A program made the translations under genes and the position numbers. The notes below the pieces were generated by a model. That model did no database searches, had not been told where the DNA came from, and saw only the letters and a list, made by a program, of their open reading frames with translations. Shown here one piece after another: positions 1 through 5,797 of a stretch of 5,855 nucleotides of DNA. The stretch spans positions 22,847-28,701 of the forward strand of contig DIMG01000004.1 of assembly GCA_002425415.1 (NCBI GenBank). Reading direction: 5' to 3'. This DNA comes from Micavibrio sp. UBA5572 (GTDB lineage Bacteria > Pseudomonadota > Alphaproteobacteria > Micavibrionales > Micavibrionaceae). Numbering within the stretch: the first letter of the stretch is position 1; each line of letters opens with the position of its first letter.

Positions 1-370
1 TTTCAAGCTGCTTGGTCAGTGTACGGTTGAGATTGGCTTCAAGGCGTTGCTGCGGGGATAATGTCCCACCGATTTTTTCACCGATGGAGCGTTTAAGCGG
101 ACGGCTTGGATCAAAGCGGCGTTTATCTTTGGCGTAAGCTGGCTTGAAGCTCTTGGTGATATAGCCTTCATCATCCACGACTTTACCCGCCACCAATGGT
201 GACACAAACGGTGTCAAACGCGGTTTAGATTTATCAATATCGAAGTGAATTTCTTCGCTATCTTCGGTTTGTTCTTGGCCAAAAAATACGTCCAGCAAAA
301 ACGAGCTTGGACGATCCAGCCGTTCGACCACCTTGGTCAGAACATGGGTGCTAAAAATATCTACAGACAT
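1..370 (-). CDS. E: Major capsid protein, lambda gpE-like, N-terminal part (cut by window edge)
   Basis: This gene encodes the main shell subunit of the phage head (Phage_cap_E family, HK97-fold). Only the first 123 codons are inside the window; lambda gpE is about 341 residues, so roughly two thirds is missing on the left. What I can see aligns with the lambda gpE N-terminus as I recall it: a hydrophobic FLLDVFF stretch at residues 24-30 (lambda FLRLFF), then FVSPLVAGKV at 55-64 (lambda YVSPIVSGEV), then FKPAYAKDK at 75-83 (lambda FTPGYVKPK) and a PLKR segment near 91-94 (lambda TLRR). The ATG at 370 is preceded by AAGGAG with a 9-nt gap, which fixes the start. It follows the decoration gene after 20 nt, as D precedes E in lambda. 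No frameshift or truncation appears in the visible part. Confidence 0.93.
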   Translation of the reverse strand, partial: MSVDIFSTHVLTKVVERLDRPSSFLLDVFFGQEQTEDSEEIHFDIDKSKPRLTPFVSPLVAGKVVDDEGYITKSFKPAYAKDKRRFDPSRPLKRSIGEKIGGTLSPQQRLEANLNRTLTKQLE

Positions 371-379
371 GTGAGTGTT

Positions 380-385
380 CTCCTT
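380..385 (-). promoter_or_regulatory. Ribosome-binding site of the major capsid gene
   Basis: On the minus strand an AAGGAG core sits 9 nt before the capsid ATG at 370, in the 20-nt gap after the decoration gene stop. It is a full-strength Shine-Dalgarno, as expected for the most abundant head protein. Confidence 0.85.
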
Positions 386-390
386 ATGGG

Positions 391-765
391 TTAAGATTGG
401 TTGCTACGAAGGAAGATGCTTTTGGAACGTAAACCAGCGCGGATACTTTCCACCGTGTGGCCAGTGCCAAGCGTGAGCGCGTTTTCGTTAAACTCCCCGC
501 TGAAATACACAACGGCTTGTTTATCTTCGGCGCTTGCATCTACCGTTTCAGCGAGAATAGCATCGGGCGCTTCTGAGCCATCGCTTGCGCCAGATGCACT
601 TAAGACAAACTTGCCCGAAGCGGTAATGCGCCCCAGCACTGCGCCTTTGGTCAGATTGCTGCCAGAAGCGATGGCGATGATGCGCTCAATGCGGGGATAT
701 TCCCCCGCCAGTAAATTACAGGGTTTATATTCACCCTGATCGGTAAAACCTGAAGCATGTGTCAT
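391..765 (-). CDS. D: Head decoration protein, lambda gpD-like (HDPD family)
   Basis: The product is a 124-residue protein of the lambda gpD type. In lambda, gpD trimers bind the outside of the expanded capsid and hold it against the pressure of packed DNA. The visible similarity is in the beta-rich core: KGAVLGRI at residues 40-47, then a segment at about 67-95 (ILAETVDASAED, then VVYFSGEF) that matches lambda's ILAVAADQ and FYKSGTFR, followed by NALTLGTG, which resembles the start of the lambda C-terminal part. The length is slightly above lambda gpD (110 residues). The ATG at 765 has AAGGAG 10 nt upstream; the next gene upstream ends 27 nt away. Its position between the protease/scaffold gene and the capsid gene is the diagnostic context. 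The only other long frame here, on the opposite strand, is an antisense shadow. Confidence 0.92.
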   Translation of the reverse strand: MTHASGFTDQGEYKPCNLLAGEYPRIERIIAIASGSNLTKGAVLGRITASGKFVLSASGASDGSEAPDAILAETVDASAEDKQAVVYFSGEFNENALTLGTGHTVESIRAGLRSKSIFLRSNQS

Positions 766-775
766 GGTTTTGGAT

Positions 776-781
776 CTCCTT
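776..781 (-). promoter_or_regulatory. Ribosome-binding site of the decoration gene
   Basis: A TAAAGGAGAT element lies on the minus strand in the 27-nt gap after the protease/scaffold stop codon, with 10 nt between its AAGGAG core and the ATG at 765. It supports independent, strong initiation of the decoration protein. Confidence 0.8.
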
Positions 782-792
782 TATTGTTGGGG

Positions 793-1134
793 TTAGCGGG
801 TTGAGGCGATACGGTCGGCGACTGTATCGGCAGTGGCGATATGATCATCCCCATCGGGGGCGATCTCGGGATTGGGGATGGACGACATCACCCGCTCAAA
901 TGAAGATGATTGCGATTTCTCTGGCCCATCTTTTGGGGCGCTCTTCATCAAATGCTGGGCATCCATGGCATTGATCTCGGTATGGAGCGCAATTTCCTGC
1001 GCCAGCTTTTGACGGCCTTCGGCAACTTCACAGCTTAAGATATCTTTCAATCGCTGCTTTTCCTTGGCTGATCCTTCTGCGTGCAATGATAAAACCAGAT
1101 CGGGATGATCGGTTTTGAGTTGTTCAAGGTTCAT
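793..1134 (-). CDS. Nu3: Nested in-frame scaffold protein, Nu3-like (internal start in the protease gene)
   Basis: In lambda the scaffold Nu3 is made from its own start inside gene C and shares its C-terminus. Here Met293 of the protease (ATG at 1134) is preceded by a perfect AAGGAG with a 9-nt gap, right after the low-complexity linker that ends the protease domain. The resulting protein would be 113 residues, rich in Glu, Lys, Gln and Ala, with predicted helix over about its residues 3-65 (DLVLSLHAEGSAKEKQRLKD is typical) and a more polar, acidic end. It has no catalytic motif. Its role would be to line the inside of the growing shell and then be degraded by the protease. The Shine-Dalgarno is clearly better than that of the protease itself, which fits the need for many scaffold copies per protease. 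The family assignment rests on position and design, not on sequence similarity to Nu3. Confidence 0.74.
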   Translation of the reverse strand: MNLEQLKTDHPDLVLSLHAEGSAKEKQRLKDILSCEVAEGRQKLAQEIALHTEINAMDAQHLMKSAPKDGPEKSQSSSFERVMSSIPNPEIAPDGDDHIATADTVADRIASTR

Positions 1135-2010
1135 GGGCTTTTTCTCCTTTTTTGGTTGAGGTTGGGTGGAACTAAAAAAGCCCTCACTAGGAGGGCTTGA
1201 AGTTTCAGGGGATGATAGCTCGGTTATTAATCGTTCCAGCGAACCGACACGATCTGCCAAACCGGCATTGACGGCATGTGCGCCAATCATCACGTCACCA
1301 CCGCCATAATGTCCCAACACATGATCGGCTGTAACATCACGGTTGCGGGCAATGGTGGACACAAAAACATCGGCCATGGAGTCAATGCGCGTTTGCAATT
1401 TGGCACGGCCATCATCACTCATCGGGTCAAGACGTTTGTGGGGACTTTGCGAGGAAACAATCTCTACCGTCTCAGTGGATTCTTTTGCGCTTTTGCCACG
1501 GTAAATACCAACCACGCCAATTGATCCCAGCGCCGATGTTTCTGACACCACAATTTCATCGGCGGCAGAGGCAATCCAATACGCACCAGATGCCGCATCA
1601 CCGGAAGCATAAGCAATAACCGGCTTTGTACCGCGCGCTTCAAAGATCATACTGGCCAGCTCCGACACGCCGTTGACTTCACCGCCGGGGGAATCGATAT
1701 CCAAAATAATCGATGTGATTTGCGGGTTTTCAAGGGCGCTCATAAAATCACGCGCAATCAATTCATAACTGGATGCACCACTGATAGCCGTGAAGATATT
1801 GGCGTAACGAAACAACGGCCCCGTCACAGGGATAATAGCAACACCATCTCGTTCGGTAGCGTTATAGCTGTTTTGCAATTGGCGACCAAGTTTAGCAGCA
1901 ACCGCTTCGGGCGCTTCATTTTCACGTGCGGCGACTTCCAAAATCGTGTGCAAAGCTGTTTCGGTAATCGCCCACGGATCACCGGTTATGCGGTTCCAGA
2001 TTCTCATCAT
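793..2010 (-). CDS. C: Prohead protease, S49 (SppA/ClpP-fold) family, fused to a C-terminal scaffold domain, lambda gpC-like
   Basis: The 405-residue product is a prohead maturation protease that would act inside the procapsid on the scaffold and portal. The S49 core spans about residues 55-265: a beta segment GVAIIPVTGPL (56-66), the DIDSPGG motif (104-110) that forms the oxyanion region, ASGDAASGAYWIA (135-147) with the predicted nucleophile Ser141, and SALGSIGVVG (159-168). Lys192 (in HKRLDP) lies 51 residues after the serine, close to the Ser-Lys spacing of SppA, and is the likely general base. Residues 265-292 are a Ser/Pro/Lys-rich linker, followed by a charged, mostly helical tail that matches a scaffold. 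Lambda gpC is 439 residues with the same design. The start overlaps the portal gene by 32 nt. Two ATGs stand in tandem (2010 and 2007); the AGAGG upstream is only 3 nt from the first and 6 nt from the second, so initiation at 2007 is quite possible. Confidence 0.96.
   Translation of the reverse strand: MMRIWNRITGDPWAITETALHTILEVAARENEAPEAVAAKLGRQLQNSYNATERDGVAIIPVTGPLFRYANIFTAISGASSYELIARDFMSALENPQITSIILDIDSPGGEVNGVSELASMIFEARGTKPVIAYASGDAASGAYWIASAADEIVVSETSALGSIGVVGIYRGKSAKESTETVEIVSSQSPHKRLDPMSDDGRAKLQTRIDSMADVFVSTIARNRDVTADHVLGHYGGGDVMIGAHAVNAGLADRVGSLERLITELSSPETSSPPSEGFFSSTQPQPKKEKKPMNLEQLKTDHPDLVLSLHAEGSAKEKQRLKDILSCEVAEGRQKLAQEIALHTEINAMDAQHLMKSAPKDGPEKSQSSSFERVMSSIPNPEIAPDGDDHIATADTVADRIASTR
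1144..1149 (-). promoter_or_regulatory. Internal ribosome-binding site for the nested scaffold gene
   Basis: Within the protease reading frame, AAGGAG lies 9 nt before the in-frame ATG at 1134, surrounded by an A-rich sequence encoding KKEKKP. The A-rich, probably unstructured context and the perfect core make this the strongest argument for internal initiation. The same bases overlap an A AAA AAG heptamer at 1147-1153. Confidence 0.75.
1174..1198 (-). other. Terminator-like hairpin inside the protease-scaffold linker
   Basis: On the minus strand an 8-bp perfect inverted repeat, AAGCCCTC and GAGGGCTT, encloses a 5-nt loop CTAGT and runs directly into a T6 tract (two of the T's are in the stem). 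This is the shape of an intrinsic terminator, but it lies inside coding sequence (residues about 271-279 of the protease) and 39 nt before the scaffold start. Five of the eight pairs are G:C. I list it as a structure, not as a proven terminator: translating ribosomes or an antiterminated polymerase would override it. Confidence 0.5.
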
Positions 2011-3523
2011 TTTCCTCTTTTTCTTCTGTATTGGTATTTAATATGCTGTTCACATCATTAATCGTGAGGCCAAGCTCAGTGATCTTGGCTTTTTCACGGG
2101 CAAGCTGTTCCAAGACTTCTTCCCAATCCAAACCTTGGCTGGCACATTCATCTTCCAGTGTGGAAAGACCAATTTGCATCCGTAGATGGGCGGCTTTGGC
2201 TTCTTTCACAGGATCAACCCAGCCTCGACCGGGGCCGATCCATTTGCACCTGGTCCATGCGGCTTTGTTCTCATAAAAATCAGGGGCTTCAATAAGCCCT
2301 TTGTTAATAGCTTCTTCCAGCCACAGCTCGTACACAGGCCTTGCCCAGTAGGTGGCAAGCCACTGACGCTGCGCGGAGAAATATCGCCACGCCTCCAAGA
2401 GTGCCGCGCGGGCGCTTGAATAATTGGTTTTGGAAAAATCCTTCATCAACAATTCAAATGGGATATTCAGCCCCGCACCAATATGACGCAGGACATTTTC
2501 GACAAACTGGCCATATCCGCTATTGGGGCGGCTTGGCGTAAAAGGCGCAACCTTATCGCCAGGGAAGATCGGAATAATTGATCCACCCTGCAGACGAATA
2601 TCCCATTCATTACGGGCGGCGAGATAATCCTCAACCGATCCGCCAAACATCTCGCCAATGCTTTCACCGTCCAGCGGTGTTTCAATAAAGGCCGCAATCA
2701 TGGCATTGACCACCGCCGCCTGAAGCTCAGATCGCTCGTAATGATCCAGCATTTTAAACATCGGCATGATGGAAGTGAGAAGCGGTTTGCCGCGGTGCTG
2801 GCCTGTGCGCTCCTTATCATGGATATGTAGAACACGGCGACGACCAAAACTGGTCGCAAACGGAATACGCTCCCAATCGCTGATATCAACGCCAAATCCC
2901 AAATACGCATCGCCGGGGTGGCTTTTGCGGATATGATAGGCACGCGGTGCGCCGTAAGCATCAATCTCAATCCCAGCGCGAAGATATTTACTATCCTGCT
3001 TGCCGTTCGGGTTACACAAGCGATCTGCTTCAACCAACTGAATGGTGGTTGCGAATTTTGCGCCTCTGTTTTCCAGCCACAAAGGCAGTGCCAGCGCTTC
3101 GCCATTCACAATACTGGAGCGGAACACAAGGCAGGTCATACCCGCAAATGTCAGGCTTTTTGCGGCATCACAATCGGTGCTTTCCGCCCATGCACGCCAG
3201 AGAGATTCCACCCCGCGCGACCATTCATCCGCCCATTTCTTGTCTTTGCCTAAGCTGCGATAATCAGGCGTTGCCGATAAACGCAAACCCGTGCCGACCA
3301 CATTATCAGTGAGTGTTTGCATCGCACCCGCCGCCACACCATGGTTACGGCTTAAATCCCGAGAACGTGATACCAGTGTGGGTAATTCACCCAGCAAATC
3401 ACTATCGGCAGAGCCTAAAGGCGGTAGCCAGCTGGAAAGCTCCCGCGCACGATGCGATGCCGCACGGTGTGCCGTATCACTGGCCTTTAACGGATTACCT
3501 GCGCTGTCTAAAAGTTGAACCAT
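1979..3523 (-). CDS. B: Portal protein, lambda gpB family (Phage_portal_2)
   Basis: The product (514 residues; lambda gpB has 533) forms the ring at one capsid vertex through which DNA enters and leaves, and is where terminase docks and head-tail connector proteins attach. The family signature is clear near the N-terminus: RSRDLSRNHGVAAGA (53-67) followed by LTDNVVGTGLRL (71-82). Other conserved parts are the NGEALALPLW segment (140-149), QLVEADRL (162-169), a GKPLLTSIMPMFKMLDHYE region (245-263), GAGLNIPFELLMKDFSKTN (349-367) with SSARAALLEAWR (369-380), and WIGPGRGWVDPVKEAKA (428-444). The tail after about residue 495 is acidic and probably disordered. The ATG at 3523 follows AAGGA by 9 nt; that Shine-Dalgarno includes part of the gpW stop codon. 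The 3' end overlaps the protease gene by 32 nt. In lambda a fraction of gpB loses its N-terminal 20 residues; whether that happens here cannot be read from sequence. Confidence 0.97.
   Translation of the reverse strand: MVQLLDSAGNPLKASDTAHRAASHRARELSSWLPPLGSADSDLLGELPTLVSRSRDLSRNHGVAAGAMQTLTDNVVGTGLRLSATPDYRSLGKDKKWADEWSRGVESLWRAWAESTDCDAAKSLTFAGMTCLVFRSSIVNGEALALPLWLENRGAKFATTIQLVEADRLCNPNGKQDSKYLRAGIEIDAYGAPRAYHIRKSHPGDAYLGFGVDISDWERIPFATSFGRRRVLHIHDKERTGQHRGKPLLTSIMPMFKMLDHYERSELQAAVVNAMIAAFIETPLDGESIGEMFGGSVEDYLAARNEWDIRLQGGSIIPIFPGDKVAPFTPSRPNSGYGQFVENVLRHIGAGLNIPFELLMKDFSKTNYSSARAALLEAWRYFSAQRQWLATYWARPVYELWLEEAINKGLIEAPDFYENKAAWTRCKWIGPGRGWVDPVKEAKAAHLRMQIGLSTLEDECASQGLDWEEVLEQLAREKAKITELGLTINDVNSILNTNTEEKEENDENLEPHNR
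2014..2018 (-). promoter_or_regulatory. Weak, closely spaced ribosome-binding site at the tandem ATG of the protease
   Basis: AGAGG on the minus strand lies within the last codons of the portal gene. It is 3 nt from the first ATG (2010) and 6 nt from the second (2007). The spacing favours the second ATG, which would make the protease one residue shorter. The weak site and the overlap suggest that protease translation depends on ribosomes finishing the portal gene. Confidence 0.55.
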
Positions 3524-3532
3524 ATTTGAATA

Positions 3533-3538
3533 TCCTTA
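3533..3538 (-). promoter_or_regulatory. Fused gpW stop codon and portal ribosome-binding site
   Basis: The minus-strand string TAAGGA combines the gpW TAA stop with the AAGGA Shine-Dalgarno of the portal gene, 9 nt before its ATG. A ribosome ending gpW is placed directly on the portal start, which points to translational coupling. Confidence 0.7.
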
Positions 3539-3766
3539 AAAACTGGTGCGGATAATACCGCGACGGGCAGAGCCGCTTTTCTTGGCGATTTCTGCTTCAA
3601 GCTCGTGAATATAACGCTCCAGCGCCTCAACATTGGCGGCGCTATAGGTGGTTGAGCCATAGCCGTGCAAGCTGACGGTCACTTCTTGCGATCCTGTCAG
3701 CAGGCGATGACGCGCTTCTTTCGCCTGCACCAATCGGCTTTGCAATTCCAGCAATGTGTCGGTCAT
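3536..3766 (-). CDS. W: Head-completion (head-tail joining) protein, gpW family
   Basis: This 76-residue protein matches lambda gpW (68 residues), the small protein that joins the portal after packaging, stops DNA leaking and prepares the site for gpFII and the tail. The resemblance covers most of the length: a first helix with LVQAKEARHRLLTG (12-25; lambda AAARAALHDLMTG), a short beta hairpin VTVSLHGYGSTTYSA (29-43), and a second helix VEALERYIHELEAEI (46-60; lambda LKKYIAELE), followed by a basic tail SARRG (lambda RRRGPAG). The ATG at 3766 has AAGGAG 8 nt upstream. The gene starts 12 nt after the terminase stop and ends 12 nt before the portal start, exactly the A-W-B arrangement of lambda. 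Confidence 0.92.
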   Translation of the reverse strand: MTDTLLELQSRLVQAKEARHRLLTGSQEVTVSLHGYGSTTYSAANVEALERYIHELEAEIAKKSGSARRGIIRTSF

Positions 3767-3774
3767 AAGAGATA

Positions 3775-3781
3775 CTCCTTA
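3775..3781 (-). promoter_or_regulatory. Fused terminase stop codon and gpW ribosome-binding site
   Basis: The minus-strand heptamer TAAGGAG holds the TAA stop of the terminase gene and a full AAGGAG Shine-Dalgarno, 8 nt before the gpW ATG. As at the gpW-portal junction, this suggests coupled translation. Confidence 0.75.
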
Positions 3782-5797
3782 TAAATACGGATCATCGGCC
3801 TTGATTACCTTGCGTTGAGGCACTCTCGGCTTTTGACTGGGCGTTTGTTTTGGTTGTTCTGGCGTTGCTGTCACCATAGGCAGAGGCATTTCTACGCCTT
3901 TGGTTGGAATAATGACCTCTTGCCCGAGGCTTTTTTCTAATGCCCGCCATTTATAATCAGACATGCGATCCAGCCCATAAATGCTGGCCGCCGCCCGTGC
4001 ATAAACACGGCAGTCCAAGGCTTCGTTATTACGGCTTGGGTCTTTCTCCCAAACCTGTTTTGGAAAACCTCGCACCACACGGGTGATGCAACGCTCAGCG
4101 GTCAGCTGTTTAAAATACTCCTCGCCATATTGCGGGAAGTGACAACTGCCGGGCGGATACGCCACGCCATCTTCCAAATCTTTATCAGTTGGCCATTCCA
4201 ATTTTAACCAGCGGTAAAGCTCCATTTTCGCCACGGGGCCAGAGACATTCCAAACCCTAAGCCCTCGACGTTTTCCGCCCGTATCGGCTTTGGACACACT
4301 CAAGATGAGCGCTGTATCGCGTTCCTGTCCCTTAATGGCCACCACAGTGCGTGGTTGGCTGGCGCGTGCGCCCGAACCGCCCCAAACAGCCTGCGGATGC
4401 TGGCGCACAAAGGCGTAAACATCCTGTGTGGCATAACCAGAATCCACCGCCATCACCCGAATAGGCATGGTCTGACCTGAGGCGTGAGGCCAATCACGTT
4501 CCAAAACTTCGACCGCGAGCCGATCCCATGTATCTTGGCGGGCGGTATCTCCATCGATGATGATGTAATCCACTGACCAGTTTTGTTTATTGCGCCCCCA
4601 AGCGACCACCTCACATTCAAGGCGGTCTTTTTGCACATCCACACCAGCGGTGAGGAATAAACCGCCCATCGGCACAATGCCTTGGCTGTATTTTTCACGG
4701 CGCTCGTAAATGCGTTGCCATTCCGGTGCTTCAGATGATTCCTCGTAAGGTTCACCCAGCACCGTATTGACAAAACCCTTCATGAGATCAGGGTTGCGCT
4801 TGGCTTCTTCAAACAGCGTTGCCGCATCCGACCAGCTAAACCATCCCACAGGGCTGTAGAGCGATGAGAGGTGATAACCAACCGTGCCATCAACACTTTC
4901 CGCCGTTGCCCGCCATTCACCCTTGGAAAGCAGTAAGGTTTTCTCATGATTGTGCATGAGATGCCCGCAGGATTCACAAGCGTATTTGGCATCCTCTGGT
5001 TCTCCTTCAGGCCAGCGCAGTTGTGTAAAGCGCAAATGCTGGTAATGGCCACATGATGTGCAAGGAACAAAAAAATAGCGTTGATCGCTTTTTTCAAACT
5101 CACGCTGCACACGAGATATCCCTTTTACTGTTGGCGTACTCACCATAAAAATCTTACGGCGCAGGCGAAATGTTGCGCTTCGGCGTTCTGCGAGCAGAAT
5201 CGGATCACCTTCGCCGCCAACGTCTCCTGGATACGCATCAATCTCATCCATAAACAAATAGCGTGCAGGCATGGAGCGCAGACCCGCCGCCGAATTTGCC
5301 CCCGTCATAATCAGCAGACCGCCGTCAAATTCTTTGCTCAGGATCGTATTGCCGCTATCCCGTTCACGGGCAGGCTTCACACGTTCCCGCAATTCAGGCG
5401 TTTCCTGCAGTAATGGCTCAATTCGCTGCTTCGAATTACGCTTGGCCAGCTCGACCGTCGGCGATACCGCCATCATCGGCCCCGGCGCCATGTGGATGAT
5501 ATAGCCAATCCAGTTATTACCGGCTTCCGTTCCGCCGACCTGCGCGCCCTTCATGAATACAATGCGCTGAGCAGGCGAGCTGGTGGAAAGTTGGTTCATC
5601 ACCTCTTTGAGGTACGGCGTGCGGGCGGTTTTCCATTCCCCGGGTTCTGCTGCAGATTTACCGGATAACAGCCGGTATTTATCGGCCCAATCGGCCACAT
5701 CATAATGTGGTTCGGGGGTGAAACTTTTGAGGTAGACGTTCTGAACAAATGCTGCGTCATACTCAATCGAAATTGAGTTTTCCCTCTCCAATGTCAT
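3779..5797 (-). CDS. A: Terminase large subunit, GpA family (ATPase and nuclease)
   Basis: The product (672 residues; lambda gpA has 641) cuts concatemeric phage DNA and powers its translocation into the prohead through the portal. The N-terminal ATPase shows the family's deviant Walker A, KGAQVGGT (83-90, Lys at the front of the loop), Walker B LFMDEID (181-187, Asp184 and Glu185) and the coupling motif VSTP (219-222). A zinc-ribbon-like insertion follows, with Cys246, Cys249, Cys274 and Cys277. FVNTVLGEPYE (342-352) is a family landmark (lambda FVNTTLGETWE). The RNase H-like nuclease domain carries LTAGVDVQKDRLE (382-394) with Asp387, AVDSGY (450-455) with Asp452, and NNEALDCRVYA (590-600) with Asp595. 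The last 35 residues or so are Pro/Gln/Lys-rich and differ from lambda. The ATG at 5797 has AGGGAG 7 nt upstream, and the start lies inside the end of an upstream frame, as nu1 and A overlap in lambda. Catalytic residues all appear intact. Confidence 0.97.
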   Translation of the reverse strand: MTLERENSISIEYDAAFVQNVYLKSFTPEPHYDVADWADKYRLLSGKSAAEPGEWKTARTPYLKEVMNQLSTSSPAQRIVFMKGAQVGGTEAGNNWIGYIIHMAPGPMMAVSPTVELAKRNSKQRIEPLLQETPELRERVKPARERDSGNTILSKEFDGGLLIMTGANSAAGLRSMPARYLFMDEIDAYPGDVGGEGDPILLAERRSATFRLRRKIFMVSTPTVKGISRVQREFEKSDQRYFFVPCTSCGHYQHLRFTQLRWPEGEPEDAKYACESCGHLMHNHEKTLLLSKGEWRATAESVDGTVGYHLSSLYSPVGWFSWSDAATLFEEAKRNPDLMKGFVNTVLGEPYEESSEAPEWQRIYERREKYSQGIVPMGGLFLTAGVDVQKDRLECEVVAWGRNKQNWSVDYIIIDGDTARQDTWDRLAVEVLERDWPHASGQTMPIRVMAVDSGYATQDVYAFVRQHPQAVWGGSGARASQPRTVVAIKGQERDTALILSVSKADTGGKRRGLRVWNVSGPVAKMELYRWLKLEWPTDKDLEDGVAYPPGSCHFPQYGEEYFKQLTAERCITRVVRGFPKQVWEKDPSRNNEALDCRVYARAAASIYGLDRMSDYKWRALEKSLGQEVIIPTKGVEMPLPMVTATPEQPKQTPSQKPRVPQRKVIKADDPYL

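Noticed and set aside
16..207. A 63-codon plus-strand frame opposite the capsid gene
   Set aside because: The opposite strand encodes a clear gpE-like N-terminus with an excellent start; this frame has no supporting signal.
401..739. A 112-codon open frame on the plus strand opposite the decoration gene
   Set aside because: It is the antisense shadow of a well-supported gpD-like gene, has no convincing ribosome-binding site and no recognisable domain.
1174..1180. T TTT TTT-like run next to the linker hairpin as a second frameshift site
   Set aside because: In the reading frame the run is GGC TTT TTT AGT, so the base before the first TTT is C and the X XXY YYZ pattern is not met; the hairpin is also upstream of the run, not downstream.
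1720..2061. Plus-strand open frame opposite the protease and the end of the portal gene
   Set aside because: It is antisense to two strongly supported genes, its translation is Cys/Arg/His-rich without family features, and the window shows no other plus-strand gene.
2467..3105. Two adjacent minus-strand open frames (76 and 135 codons) within the portal gene
   Set aside because: They are alternative frames of the portal; the portal frame itself carries conserved motifs throughout and is unbroken, so neither a frameshift nor nested genes are needed.
4453..5112. Minus-strand alternative frames (106 and 110 codons) and nearby plus-strand frames within the terminase gene
   Set aside because: The terminase frame is intact with all ATPase, zinc-ribbon and nuclease motifs. 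The other frames give basic or Cys-rich translations typical of out-of-frame reading.
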